Source of the DNA: Methylorubrum rhodinum
GTDB lineage: Bacteria; Pseudomonadota; Alphaproteobacteria; Rhizobiales; Beijerinckiaceae
Assembly (NCBI RefSeq): GCF_014199935.1
Contig: NZ_JACHOP010000001.1
Span: 372,001 to 436,000 of the forward strand
Direction of reading: 5' to 3'
DNA: 64,000 bases
A program made the position numbers and the translations under genes. Below are positions 17,955 to 27,086 of the stretch, piece after piece. Under the pieces are notes generated by a model. It searched no databases and was not told where the DNA came from. It saw only the letters and a list, made by a program, of their open reading frames with translations. The number at the start of each line of letters is the position of its first letter. Position 1 is the stretch's first letter.

Positions 17955-19433
17955 TCAGGCGAACGCCCTCGCAGACTCCCGCACCTGCCGCGTCGCGTCG
18001 TCGACCCGCGTGCTCGCCTGCGCGATCGTATCGACGCCGGCCGCGATGCTGGCAGCGCCGCGCGAGGCCGCCTGCATGCTGCCGGACATCTCGCGCGTGA
18101 CCACCGATTGCTCCTCCACCGCCGCGGCGATGGCGGCCGACACCGCGTCGAGCGAGCGGATCGTCGCCTGGATCGAGCCGATCGCGGTGACGGCCTCGTG
18201 CGTGGCGCCCTGCGTCGTCGCGATCTGATCCCGGATCTGCGTCGTGGCGCGCGCGGTCTGCTCCGCGAGCGCCTTGACCTCTGCGGCGACCACCGCGAAC
18301 CCTTTGCCGGCCACGCCCGCCCGCGCCGCCTCGATCGTCGCGTTGAGGGCGAGGAGATTGGTTTGCGCCGCGATGCTCTGGATCATCGAGACGACGTCGC
18401 CGATCTGCGCCGCCCGGCTGCTCAAGCTGGCGATGATGTCTCCGGCCTGCCGGGATTGCTCGACGGCCTCCCGCGCCATCTGGGCGGCGGCATCGACCTG
18501 CTGTCCGATCTCGCCGACCGAGGCCGACAACTCCTCCGAGCCGGCCGCCACGGTCTGGATGTCGCCGGCCACGCGGGCGACCGTGCCGGCCGCCTGCGCG
18601 GCCTGCTGGGCGACATCCTCGACGGCCTGCCCGATCGCGTCGAGATCGGTGCCGATCCGCCGCTGCGCCTCGGCCCGCCGCTGCCGCTCGTTCACCTGCG
18701 CCGTGATGTCCGTGGCGAACTTCACCACCTTGATCACCCGTCCCTCGGCGTCGAGGACGGGGTTGTAGGTTCCGTGGATGTGGACGATGCGTCCGCCGCT
18801 GGCGACGCGGCGGTATTCGGCCGCCTGATGCGTACCGTCGGCGAGCGCCGACCAGAAGGCCCGGTAGTCGGGGCTCGCCTGTTCGGACGGATCGACGAAG
18901 AGCCTGTGATGGCGGCCCTTTATGTCCTCCAGGCGATAGCCCATCAGGGTGAGGAAGTTGCGATTGGCCTCGACGATCGTGCCGTCGGGCGTGAAGACGA
19001 TCACCGCGTGCGAGCGGTGCAGGGCGGCGATCTCGCCGTCGAAGTCGCTGACCAAGGCCTTCCGCGCAGTCACGTCGGTCGCCAGCATGACGATTCGGGC
19101 GACACGACTCGAGCGGCCCCCGAGGCCGAGATAACTCGCCTCGAGCCAGACCTCGCGCCCGTCCTTGGCGATCCGCTTGAACGCGCCGGTCCGGTCGATG
19201 CCGCGGCCGAGCGCGTCCCAGAAGTCGCGCTCGTCCGCGGCCTCGCGCTGAGAGGGATCGACGAGCAGGCCGTGGTGCCGTCCCCGAAGCTCGCCCGCTT
19301 CGTATCCCATGATGCTCAGGAAGTTGGCGTTGGCCGTCAGGATCGTTCCGTCCGGGCCGAACTCGGCCATCGCGTGTGACTGGTCGAGCGCTGCAAACAT
19401 CCCGATCGCCGTGGGAAAGTGAAAGCCGAACAC
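17955..19433 (-). CDS. Soluble methyl-accepting chemotaxis protein with two PAS domains (BdlA-like)
   Basis: A cytosolic chemoreceptor of 492 residues with no membrane helix. Two PAS domains lie at about 15-125 and 135-250. Each carries the BdlA-type signature, [13 protein letters not shown] in the first and [14 protein letters not shown] in the second, together with the FWDAL/FWSAL and ATDVTA/ATDITA landmarks. The methyl-accepting signalling domain follows, with its hairpin tip [20 protein letters not shown] and [19 protein letters not shown]. BdlA-type proteins link redox or energy sensing to chemotaxis and biofilm dispersal; whether haem or flavin is bound here is unknown. No CheR-tethering pentapeptide is seen at the C-terminus. 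Confidence 0.92.
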   Translation of the reverse strand: MFGFHFPTAIGMFAALDQSHAMAEFGPDGTILTANANFLSIMGYEAGELRGRHHGLLVDPSQREAADERDFWDALGRGIDRTGAFKRIAKDGREVWLEASYLGLGGRSSRVARIVMLATDVTARKALVSDFDGEIAALHRSHAVIVFTPDGTIVEANRNFLTLMGYRLEDIKGRHHRLFVDPSEQASPDYRAFWSALADGTHQAAEYRRVASGGRIVHIHGTYNPVLDAEGRVIKVVKFATDITAQVNERQRRAEAQRRIGTDLDAIGQAVEDVAQQAAQAAGTVARVAGDIQTVAAGSEELSASVGEIGQQVDAAAQMAREAVEQSRQAGDIIASLSSRAAQIGDVVSMIQSIAAQTNLLALNATIEAARAGVAGKGFAVVAAEVKALAEQTARATTQIRDQIATTQGATHEAVTAIGSIQATIRSLDAVSAAIAAAVEEQSVVTREMSGSMQAASRGAASIAAGVDTIAQASTRVDDATRQVRESARAFA

Positions 19434-19708
19434 TGCGGGACCCCCGAATATCTCCGATATGCGAGACGTTCGATACGTCGCACATCTGTAAGACCTGCAA
19501 TCAACTTATGCATCCGGGCTTAAAGCGTAGTTAATCGTCGCTTTTGCGTAATAATTATACGTTATGCGTGATCATGATACAGTGACAACAATATTGCGCT
19601 GAAAGGACGCGGGGTTGCATCTCGTTGTTCGGCAGCACTACACACGTCCGGCGAGCCTCGGGCTCCTGCCGGACAGAGCACGTTTTCGCCCATGCACCCG
19701 TCCGCACG
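19434..19708. promoter_or_regulatory. AT-rich divergent promoter region
   Basis: The 275 bases between the chemoreceptor and the divergent AraC-type gene include a stretch (about 19510-19600) much richer in A and T than its surroundings, with the near-palindromic CGTAATAATTATACGTTATG at 19546-19565. It probably holds the promoters of both genes and perhaps an operator. No box was assigned. Confidence 0.4.
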
Positions 19709-20710
19709 ATGACGAGCCCGAGCCCGACCCGGCCCGACGTCTGGCGGCCTCAGGCGCATCTCTCGGCGAAAATCCATTCGCTCGATGAACTGAGGCGGTT
19801 CAACGAGCGCGGCGGGATCGCGGTCGACATCGACGTCCTGCGCTCGGTCGATCCGTGGGTGGAGATATCCGGCAGCCAGAGCGAGGATTTCAGCTTCTGG
19901 CGGACCTCGTCCCGCAGCGGCTTCGTGACGAAACCGAAATTCTCCGCCGACCTCGTGACGATCCGCTTCGTGGTGAGCGGCCACTTCACCTATTCAGGCC
20001 GGGGCGGGGACATCCTCGGATCGCCGGCCCACGCCACGCTCGTCGGTTTCGAGACCATCGCCGAGGTACGCGCCTCGGACTGGGTCGATGCGGTCAGCGC
20101 GACGATCGCGGCCGAGACCCTCACGGCGGCCAACCACGCCCTGACGGGCCGGGACGATCCGGGGCTTCCGACCTTCGCGCCCGTCGCCGACATGACGCTG
20201 CCGGGCATGAGCGCCCTGTTCCGCACGGTCCAGCGAGTTCAGAGCTGGACCCGGGACCAGGATCGCCCGGTCGACCTGCTCTATCCGCTGATCCGGGAGG
20301 TCATGAGCTATCAGCTTCTGTCCTCCTGGCCGAAGGCGGCCCCTCCGAGGCAGGCGGCCGGGGCGGACGTACCGTCCCGGCGGCTCGGGATCGCGATCGA
20401 TTACATCGAGGAGAACCTGTCGAAGACCATCGTCCTGTCCGACGTCGCCGCGGCCGCCTCGATGAGCGTCCGGTCGCTGCAGGACAAGTTCAAGAAGGAA
20501 CTCGGGCGCACCCCGGTCCAGTTCATCGTCGATCGCCGCCTCGAATGCGTCCATCGGGACCTGATCGCCGGACCCAAGGCCGCGTGGTCGATCGCCCGGA
20601 TCGCGCGCCACTGGGGCTTCGCCCACATGGGCGATTTCGGGCAGCGCTATCGCCGGGCTTACGGCTGCACGCCGTCCGAGACGCGGCGGAAATCCGCCTC
20701 GAATCCTTGA
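19709..20710 (+). CDS. AraC family transcriptional regulator
   Basis: A 333-residue regulator. The N-terminal part (about 40-210) resembles the AraC-binding-like dimerisation domain of the FeaR/NitR type, with SEDFSFWRTSSRSGFVTKP as the conserved patch. The C-terminal DNA-binding domain has two helix-turn-helix units: AIDYIEENLSKTIVLSDVAA then SMSVRSLQDKFKKELGRTP, and IARIARHWGFAHMGDFGQRY then GCTPSETRR. The ATG at 19709 was chosen over the TTG at 19625 because the extra 28 residues are not family-like. The effector and target genes are unknown; it lies divergent from the chemoreceptor. Confidence 0.88.
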   Translation: MTSPSPTRPDVWRPQAHLSAKIHSLDELRRFNERGGIAVDIDVLRSVDPWVEISGSQSEDFSFWRTSSRSGFVTKPKFSADLVTIRFVVSGHFTYSGRGGDILGSPAHATLVGFETIAEVRASDWVDAVSATIAAETLTAANHALTGRDDPGLPTFAPVADMTLPGMSALFRTVQRVQSWTRDQDRPVDLLYPLIREVMSYQLLSSWPKAAPPRQAAGADVPSRRLGIAIDYIEENLSKTIVLSDVAAAASMSVRSLQDKFKKELGRTPVQFIVDRRLECVHRDLIAGPKAAWSIARIARHWGFAHMGDFGQRYRRAYGCTPSETRRKSASNP

Positions 20711-20797
20711 GGGTCTCGCGACGGCGCCGTGCCCGCTCACGACCCTCGGCGAGACCCGCCATTGTCCCCGCCCCGGCCGCGGCGTAACCCTCCTCCC

Positions 20798-22630
20798 ATG
20801 ACGCGCGCCCGCTTCCAGACCTTCGACGATCCGAGCCACGCCAAGGGCCCCGAGCGGATCGAGGCCCTGCGGGCGGCGCTCCGCGAGATCGGGGCCGACG
20901 GGTTCGTGGTGCCGCGGGCCGACGAGCACCAGTCGGAATACGTGCCGGCCGATGCCGAGAGACTGGCGTGGCTCACCGGCTTCACCGGCTCGGCCGGCAC
21001 GGCCATCGTGCTGCAGGAGAGTGCCGCGCTGTTCGTCGATGGCCGCTACACCGTGCAGGCCCCGGCCCAGGTGGATACCGGCATCCTCACCGTGGTGTCC
21101 GTCGCCGAGACCACCCCGGAGGCGTGGCTCGGCGCGCACCTGAAGAGCGGGCAGATTCTGGCCTACGATCCGTGGCTGCACACGCCGGACGGCGTCGCCC
21201 GCCTGAAGCGGGCCGCCGCCAAAGTTGGCGCCACACTTCGCGCGACGGAAAAAAACCTCGTCGATGCCGTCTGGGCCGGGCGGCCGCGCCCGCCCGCGGG
21301 CCGGGTCGTGGCCCATCCCGAGGCTCTGGCCGGCGAGAGCGTCGCCGACAAGCTGGCGCGGGTCCGCGCGGCCTTGGCCGAGGGCGGGCTCGACGGGCTC
21401 GTGGTGTCCGATCCGCACAACCTCGCCTGGACCTTCAACCTGCGCGGGGCCGATATCGGCCACACGCCGCTGGCGCTCGGCTACGCCCTCGTGCCGGCGG
21501 AGGGCCGGGCCGCACTCTATCTCGGTTCGCCGGCCATCGATCCCGCCCTGCGCGCCGCCCTCGAACCGCTGGCGGACCTCCATCCGCGCAGCGCGTTCCC
21601 CGAGGCGCTGGCCGCCCTCTGCGTCGGGGCCGCGCGGCTGCGGCTCGACGCGGCGACCGGCTCGGCGGCGCTCCGCGCCCTGGTGGAGGCGGCGGGCGGC
21701 GTGGCCGATGTCGGGCCCGATCCCGTCACCGCCATGAAGGCGGTCAAGAACGCCGCCGAGATCGCCGGCGCCCGCTCCGCCCATCACCGCGACGGGCTCG
21801 CCGTGACGCGCTTCCTCGCCTGGCTCGACCGGACCGGGCCGGTGAGCGAGATCGCGGCGGTGGAGGCGCTGGAGGATTGTCGCGCGGAGGGGGGTGCGTT
21901 GCGCGACGTGTCGTTCCCGACGATCTCGGGTTCGGGCGCCAACGGCGCGATCGTGCATTACCGCGTCACCCGCGCCACCGACCGGTCCTCGCAGCCCGGC
22001 GAACTGTTCCTGATCGATTCCGGCGCCCAATACGCCGACGGCACCACCGACATCACCCGCACCGTCGCGGTGGGCGAGCCCTCGCCCGAGATGCGGGAGC
22101 GCTTCACCCGCGTGCTCAAGGGCCACGTCGCGATTGCCCGCGCGGTCTTCCCCGAGGGGACGACGGGGGCGCAGATCGACGCGCTGGCGCGCCTCAGCCT
22201 GTGGCAGGCCGGGCTCGATTACGACCACGGCACCGGCCACGGCGTCGGCGCCTTCCTCTCGGTCCACGAGGGGCCGCAGCGCATCGCCAAGACCGGCACG
22301 GTGGCGTTGAGGCCCGGCATGATCCTCTCGAACGAGCCGGGCTACTACAAGCCAGGGGCCTACGGCATCCGCATCGAGAACCTCGTCCTCGTCGAGGCGC
22401 GGGCGATCGAGGGCGCGGAGAGGACAATGCTCGGCTTCGAGACGCTGACGCTGGCCCCCCTCGACCGGCGGCTGATCGATTTGGGCCTGCTCGGCGAGCG
22501 CGATGCCGCCTGGGTCGATGCCTACCACGCGCGGGTGCGGGAGAGCCTGGCGCCCGACCTCGACGTGCAGACGCGGGACTGGCTGGAGGCGGCGACGCGG
22601 CCGCTCGCCGGGGGCGTCAGCGCCGCGTGA
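20798..22630 (+). CDS. pepP: Xaa-Pro aminopeptidase (M24B family)
   Basis: A 610-residue metallopeptidase that releases N-terminal residues preceding proline. Two creatinase-like N-terminal domains precede the pita-bread catalytic domain, as in the long eukaryote-like aminopeptidase P group. The dinuclear metal ligands are visible: the two Asp in LIDSGAQYADGTTDITRT, His in GTGHGVGAFLSVHEGPQ, and Glu in SNEPGYYKPG and RIENLVLVE. The ATG at 20798 is preferred to an upstream start whose extra residues are low-complexity. Its last 14 bases overlap the end of the converging gene at 22617. Confidence 0.94.
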   Translation: MTRARFQTFDDPSHAKGPERIEALRAALREIGADGFVVPRADEHQSEYVPADAERLAWLTGFTGSAGTAIVLQESAALFVDGRYTVQAPAQVDTGILTVVSVAETTPEAWLGAHLKSGQILAYDPWLHTPDGVARLKRAAAKVGATLRATEKNLVDAVWAGRPRPPAGRVVAHPEALAGESVADKLARVRAALAEGGLDGLVVSDPHNLAWTFNLRGADIGHTPLALGYALVPAEGRAALYLGSPAIDPALRAALEPLADLHPRSAFPEALAALCVGAARLRLDAATGSAALRALVEAAGGVADVGPDPVTAMKAVKNAAEIAGARSAHHRDGLAVTRFLAWLDRTGPVSEIAAVEALEDCRAEGGALRDVSFPTISGSGANGAIVHYRVTRATDRSSQPGELFLIDSGAQYADGTTDITRTVAVGEPSPEMRERFTRVLKGHVAIARAVFPEGTTGAQIDALARLSLWQAGLDYDHGTGHGVGAFLSVHEGPQRIAKTGTVALRPGMILSNEPGYYKPGAYGIRIENLVLVEARAIEGAERTMLGFETLTLAPLDRRLIDLGLLGERDAAWVDAYHARVRESLAPDLDVQTRDWLEAATRPLAGGVSAA

Positions 22631-22952
22631 GCGGTACCGCGGTGACGAGGCGCCACGCCGTGCCCTCCTCCGGCTGCCAGACGCTGCGCACCCGCGGGTC
22701 GCGGCCGTCCGGCGTGTGCAACGGACCCTCCACCACCCATCGCTCGGGCGTCACGGGCGTGGAAGGCACGAGCGTGCCCGGGTTGAGGAGGAAGTGCCCG
22801 ATCAGGGCGTCGGCCATGATGCCGGGTTTCGTCGGATCGAATCCGAAGCTCAGGAAGAAGCGCGCCTTGGGCCCGCCTTTCGGATGATCGACGTTCAGGA
22901 GATAGAAGACGATCTTGTCGTTGGGGATGCGGAGCGGGCCGGACCCGCTCAA
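22617..22952 (-). CDS. DUF6883-like small protein
   Basis: A 111-residue soluble protein starting SGSGPLRIPNDKIVFYLLN, with HPKGGPKARFFLSFGFDP and GTAWRLVTAVP as the recognisable stretches. This matches a small uncharacterised family (DUF6883) that I associate with toxin-like C-terminal domains; that association is from memory. Its start overlaps the stop of the DUF4926-like gene by 4 bases, so the two are translated together, and its end overlaps pepP by 14 bases on the other strand. Function unknown; a toxin-antitoxin role is possible but unproven. Confidence 0.68.
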   Translation of the reverse strand: MSGSGPLRIPNDKIVFYLLNVDHPKGGPKARFFLSFGFDPTKPGIMADALIGHFLLNPGTLVPSTPVTPERWVVEGPLHTPDGRDPRVRSVWQPEEGTAWRLVTAVPLTRR

Positions 22953-23200
22953 GGCACGGGTCGCCCTGTGAAGACCACATCACCGGCCGCGACCGTCGCG
23001 AGCGCGCCCATCGGCTCGGGAAACTCGACCTCGTAGGCCTCGCCGCCGCCCCAGACGGCGACCACGGTGCCCTCAGTCCCGGCCGGAACCGTATCGCCGT
23101 CCATCGTCGTCACGGCGACCAGCACGCGTACGTCGTCGAGTTCCCGAAGCGCCGCCTCGGGACGATCCGCGCGCCACTGATGGACGACCTCGACCGACAT
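22949..23200 (-). CDS. DUF4926-like small protein
   Basis: An 83-residue protein starting MSVEVVHQWRADRP. The core VRVLVAVTTMDGDTVPAGTE and TVVAVWGGGEAYEVEF resembles DUF4926, a small beta-barrel (SH3-like) family. An alternative GTG start at 23278 would add 26 residues; the ATG at 23200 is closer to the family length. Its stop overlaps the start of the DUF6883-like gene. Given the tight pair, it could be an immunity or antitoxin partner; this is inference. Confidence 0.62.
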   Translation of the reverse strand: MSVEVVHQWRADRPEAALRELDDVRVLVAVTTMDGDTVPAGTEGTVVAVWGGGEAYEVEFPEPMGALATVAAGDVVFTGRPVP

Positions 23201-23307
23201 CGGCGAGAGAGTGCGATCCAGGCTGCGGGCCGTCAACTCCGCGGTCGCCGTGGCCCTTCCTCTCGACGGGTGATTCACGTGGGCGCGTGCGTGATAGACT
23301 GGCCTTC

Positions 23308-23772
23308 ATGACCACCATCCTCTTCGTCTGCCTCGGCAACATCTGTCGCTCGCCCTTGGCCGAGGCCGCGTTCCGGTTCGAGGCCGAGCGGGCCGGGCTC
23401 GCCGTGACGGTCGATTCCGCCGGGACCGGCGACTGGCATGTCGGCGAGCCGCCGGACCCGCGCGCCATCGCGGTCGCCCGCGCCCACGGCCTCGACATTT
23501 CGGGTTATCGCGGCCGGCAGGTGGCCGCCGAGGATTTCGAGGCGTTCGACCATGTGGTGGCGCTCGACCACGCCAACCTGTCGCGCCTGCGGGCGCTTCG
23601 GCCGGAGGGCGCGCGGGCGGAATTGAGCCTGCTCCTCGACCACGTGCCGGGCCGGGCGGGCGAGCCGGTGGCCGACCCGTATTACGGCGGACCGGAGGGG
23701 TTCGAGACCACCTGGGCCGACGTGACGAGCGGCGCCCGCGCGCTGGTGCGCCGGATCGCGGAAGCGGCGTGA
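23308..23772 (+). CDS. Low-molecular-weight protein-tyrosine-phosphatase family protein
   Basis: A 154-residue phosphatase. The catalytic loop VCLGNICRSPLAEAAF at about 7-22 has the nucleophilic Cys and the Arg of the C-X5-R motif, and the general-acid Asp is in VADPYYGGPEGFE near 124-136. The frame ends inside the start of the fructosamine-kinase-like gene (GTG overlap), so the two are co-translated. Such pairs in bacteria suggest that this phosphatase acts on protein-bound sugar phosphates rather than on phosphotyrosine. The ATG at 23308 fits the family N-terminus. Confidence 0.92.
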   Translation: MTTILFVCLGNICRSPLAEAAFRFEAERAGLAVTVDSAGTGDWHVGEPPDPRAIAVARAHGLDISGYRGRQVAAEDFEAFDHVVALDHANLSRLRALRPEGARAELSLLLDHVPGRAGEPVADPYYGGPEGFETTWADVTSGARALVRRIAEAA

Positions 23773-24572
23773 GCGCGGCGCTCGCGCGCCGCGCCGCCGC
23801 GCTGCTCGGCGGAGACTTGGCGCAGACCCGGACCTTGCCCGGCGGCGACCTCTCTGAATGCGTTCTGATCCGCCTCGCCGACGGGCGCGAGGCGGTGGCG
23901 AAGTCGGGCCCCGCCCCGCGGATGGAGGCCGCGATGCTGGCGGCGATCGCGGGGAGCGGCGCTCCGGCCCCGGCGGTGCTCGCCGTGGACGACACGGTCC
24001 TCGTGCTGGAGCGCTTGTCCGATGCGGGCGCGCCCGCGCCGGCCGAGCTCGGGCGCGCGGTGGCGCGCCTGCATGCGGTGTCGGGCGCGCGTTACGGCTG
24101 GCATGCCGACTACGCCTTCGGGCCGGTGACCATCGCCAACGCTTGGAGCGACGACTGGCCGGCCTTTTGGGCCGAGCGGCGGCTGCTCTGTCATGCGGGC
24201 CACGTGCCGGGGGCGCTGATGCGCCGCCTCGAAGCGGTGGCCGCCGACCTCAAGAACCGTCTGCCGGCCCGGCCCCGTCCGGCCCTGCTCCACGGCGACC
24301 TGTGGGGCGGTAACGTGCTCTCCGACGGTGTGCGGGTCACGGGGTTGATCGACCCGGCCTGCTACCACGGCCATGCCGAGGTCGATTGCGCCATGCTCGC
24401 CCTGTTCGGCCGCCCCGGCCCCGGTTTTCGCGAGGCCTACGGGCCGCCGGAGCCGGGTGAGGCCGAGCGCGCCGCGATCTACAAGCTCTGGCCGGCTCTG
24501 GTGCATCTCCGGCTGTTCGGTGCCGGGTATCGCGGGATGGTCGAGGGGTTGTTGGAGGCAGCGTGGGTCTGA
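23769..24572 (+). CDS. Fructosamine/ribulosamine kinase family protein
   Basis: A 267-residue member of the fructosamine-3-kinase family, which phosphorylates sugar residues attached to protein amines so that they fall off. The kinase motif LLHGDLWGGNVLSDG near residues 177-191 and the metal-binding GLIDPACYHGHAEVDCAM are intact; the nucleotide-binding N-lobe includes REAVAKSG. The start is GTG, overlapping the upstream phosphatase stop. The likely job of the operon is repair of glycated proteins; bacterial homologues tend to prefer ribulosamines or erythrulosamines. Confidence 0.9.
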   Translation: MSAALARRAAALLGGDLAQTRTLPGGDLSECVLIRLADGREAVAKSGPAPRMEAAMLAAIAGSGAPAPAVLAVDDTVLVLERLSDAGAPAPAELGRAVARLHAVSGARYGWHADYAFGPVTIANAWSDDWPAFWAERRLLCHAGHVPGALMRRLEAVAADLKNRLPARPRPALLHGDLWGGNVLSDGVRVTGLIDPACYHGHAEVDCAMLALFGRPGPGFREAYGPPEPGEAERAAIYKLWPALVHLRLFGAGYRGMVEGLLEAAWV

Positions 24573-24580
24573 CGACGCGC

Positions 24581-24635
24581 CTTCATCCCGAGGTGCTGCG
24601 CAGCAGCCTCCGGCTGAGCGCCTCGGGATGAGGGG
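24581..24635. repeat. Palindromic repeat, family A, short copy 2
   Basis: Outer arms CTTCATCCCGAGGTGC and GCGCCTCGGGATGAGG enclose a short GCAGCAGCCTCCGGCTG loop region; the inner AAGGAGGGCTC pair of the long copies is missing. It lies between the converging fructosamine kinase and ABC transporter genes, 8 bases past the kinase stop, and could act as a terminator. Confidence 0.78.
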
Positions 24636-24674
24636 GATGGGTGGGAGAAGGCGGCTCCGCCTTCTCCCGAAAAA

Positions 24675-26792
24675 CTACTCCGCCGGTGCCGCGAGCGGCG
24701 CCCCGGCCCGCGGCTCGAACCGGCCCTCGCCCGTCGGCACCATCTCGATGCGGTTTTCGTGGTGCTGGTGCAGGGTCGAGCGGTGGCCGATCGAGACGAT
24801 GGTGGTGCCGGGCAGTTTTTCGCGCAGCGTCCGGTAGATCGAGGCCTCGCTCGCCTCGTCGAGGGCGGCGGTGGATTCGTCGAGGAACAGCCAGTCGGGC
24901 TTGGCCAGGATCGCGCGGGCGATGGCCAGGCGCTGCTGCTCGCCGCCCGACAGCCGCCGTTCCCAGGTATCGACCTCGTCGAGCCGGTTGGAGAGCGCCG
25001 GAAGCTGCGCCGCGATCAGCGCGTCGCGGATCGCCTCGTCGGAATACTGGTCGGTGGTGTTGGGATAGACCACCGCGCCGCGCAACGAGCCGAGCGGGAT
25101 GTAGGGCCGCTGCGGCAGCACCATCGCGGACTGGCCCTCCGGCACGTCGACCCGGCCCTTGCCGAACGGCCAGATGCCGGCGATGGCCCGGAACAGGGTC
25201 GACTTGCCCGAGCCCGAGGGGCCGGTCACCAGGGTCGCGCCGCCCTTGGGCAGGGTGAGGGACGCCGCCCGCACGATCTCGCGGCCGTCGGGCAGCGCCA
25301 GCGTCAGGTCGCGGCCGGTGACGTCGCCCGAGCGGTCGTGGCCCTGCGCGAGGCCGTAGCCCGCACCCGCCAGCGCTTCGGCCTTGGTCATCGCCCGCTT
25401 GAACGCGCCCAGACGAATGGTGTTGGCCTTGTAGGCCGCGAGCGTCGTGTAGGCGGTGATGAAGAACGACAGCGAGTTCTGGACGTTGCCGAACGCGTTC
25501 GAGGTCTGCTGCAGCGTCCCCAGCGTGATCTTCTTGGCGAAGAACGACGGCGCGGCGATGACGAGCGGGAAGATCGTGCTCGCCTGCCGGTAGCTGAAGG
25601 TGAAGGCGATCAGCTTGATGCGCCGGTAGATGATGCCGACGTAGTTGTCGATGATGGCGTGAAACAGCCCGGTCAGCCGCGAGGCCTCGGCCCGCTCGCC
25701 GCGCAGCAGCGCGATCTGCTCCGAGTAGATGCGGTTGCGCGCCAGCGCGAAGCGGAAGTCGGCCTCCACCTGCTCCTGGCGGAAATCGAGGCCGATCAGC
25801 GGCTTGCCGATGATGTGGGTGAGCCACGTGCCCACCACCGCGTAGGCGATCACCAGCCAGACGAGGAAGCCCGGCACGATCGTGTCGGTGAAGGGCAGCA
25901 CGAAGTCGCGCGAGAGCGTCCACAGGATGACGATGAAGGAGACGAGCTGCGCGGCTTGGCTGAGCAGCCGGATCGACAGGCCCGCGGTCTGCTGGATGAA
26001 GGCGTTGACGTCCGACTGGATGCGCTGGTCCGGGTTGTCCGCCTCCTCGTCGGTGAAGGGGATGCGGTAGTGGGTGCCCTGGCCGAGCCAGCGCTCGTAC
26101 AGGCTGTGGGTCAGCCACGTGCGCCAGCGGACCTGCAGCGCCGAGTCGACGTAGAGGTCGAACATGCCGATGACGATGTTCAGCGCCGCCAGCGGCACGA
26201 AGATCCAGACGATCTGATACCAGAACGCCGCCGCGTCGAGCGCCTGCAGCGAGTTGTACATGTCGCGGTAGAAGAAGTTGAAGCCGAGCGTCAGCGCCAC
26301 GTCGGCGAAGTTCACGAAGATCGACAGCCCGACCAGATTGCGGCCGATCTCGCCCTCGGTGCGGCCGAACCAGCGAAAAAGGCCGATCTCCTTCGTCGGC
26401 GCGTCGCGGTTGGCGAAGTAGGGGTCGGCGATGAGCGTGATGTCGCGGATCGGGCGCCAGTGGGAGATTCCCAGTACGATGCCGGCGAAGACCACGGCGC
26501 CGGTCGCGGCGAAGTCCGGCGGCAGCAGTGCCGCGACGACGCCCGGCAGCGCCCCCATCGCGGCCAGCGTCTTGGAGAGCGCCAGCAGCAGGTAGCCCAG
26601 CCCGTAGACCGAGACGAAGATCTTCAGGTAGGCCGAGATCTCGCGGGAGGCGTAGAGCAGCCCCGCCATGGCGAAGCCCGCGAGCGAGACGTAGAGCGGC
26701 GGCGAGGGCAGGCCCGGCATCGCGAGCAGCAGGAGCGCGACGAGCGCCGTGAGCGCGGCCTGTAGGCCGAGCCCGCTCTTGAATGCGGCCAC
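24675..26792 (-). CDS. SbmA/BacA-YddA type ABC transporter, fused permease and ATPase
   Basis: A 705-residue half-transporter with permease and ATPase in one chain, of the ABCD / YddA-like group related to the peptide importer SbmA/BacA. Hydrophobic helices run from about residue 10 to 400, with RIQSDVNAFIQQTAGLSI and FARNR-like EQIALLRGE stretches typical of the group. The ATPase has Walker A GPSGSGKSTLFRAIAG, Q-loop LPQRPYIPLGSLR, signature LSGGEQQRLAIARAIL and Walker B WLFLDESTAALDE. The GTG at 26792 has GAGGGAG 8 bases upstream and was preferred to the start at 26930, which adds 46 polar residues. The substrate may be a peptide, vitamin or lipid-like molecule; it cannot be told. Confidence 0.87.
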   Translation of the reverse strand: MAAFKSGLGLQAALTALVALLLLAMPGLPSPPLYVSLAGFAMAGLLYASREISAYLKIFVSVYGLGYLLLALSKTLAAMGALPGVVAALLPPDFAATGAVVFAGIVLGISHWRPIRDITLIADPYFANRDAPTKEIGLFRWFGRTEGEIGRNLVGLSIFVNFADVALTLGFNFFYRDMYNSLQALDAAAFWYQIVWIFVPLAALNIVIGMFDLYVDSALQVRWRTWLTHSLYERWLGQGTHYRIPFTDEEADNPDQRIQSDVNAFIQQTAGLSIRLLSQAAQLVSFIVILWTLSRDFVLPFTDTIVPGFLVWLVIAYAVVGTWLTHIIGKPLIGLDFRQEQVEADFRFALARNRIYSEQIALLRGERAEASRLTGLFHAIIDNYVGIIYRRIKLIAFTFSYRQASTIFPLVIAAPSFFAKKITLGTLQQTSNAFGNVQNSLSFFITAYTTLAAYKANTIRLGAFKRAMTKAEALAGAGYGLAQGHDRSGDVTGRDLTLALPDGREIVRAASLTLPKGGATLVTGPSGSGKSTLFRAIAGIWPFGKGRVDVPEGQSAMVLPQRPYIPLGSLRGAVVYPNTTDQYSDEAIRDALIAAQLPALSNRLDEVDTWERRLSGGEQQRLAIARAILAKPDWLFLDESTAALDEASEASIYRTLREKLPGTTIVSIGHRSTLHQHHENRIEMVPTGEGRFEPRAGAPLAAPAE

Positions 26793-27086
26793 GCGGTCGT
26801 CTCCCTCTCGCTCTGCCGGCCCGGACGCCTTCGGGAGGCGCAGGTCTTGTTCCGGTCCGGGACATCGCCGAATTCGGCGGCCCTGGCTATCCGTCTTGGC
26901 GAGATCGGGGCGCGGGCACGCGCCTGTCACGTGAATTTTCGGTCATGTCGGGGCGCGCGCAGAGCGCGACGGCGGACGCGGTGCGACACCGTGGACCGGC
27001 GATGGCCGGACGTTTCCACCTCTGGCCGTCCTTGCTGCGGATGTTCGGCAAGTCGTTGATGGCGGCGGGGTGCTTGAGTGGCGCGC
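26793..27086. other. Intergenic region between ABC transporter and cyclase
   Basis: Nearly 300 bases between two minus-strand genes. It should hold the promoter of the ABC transporter gene and the end of the cyclase transcript. No terminator with a T-run, repeat copy or convincing small gene was seen. Confidence 0.45.
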
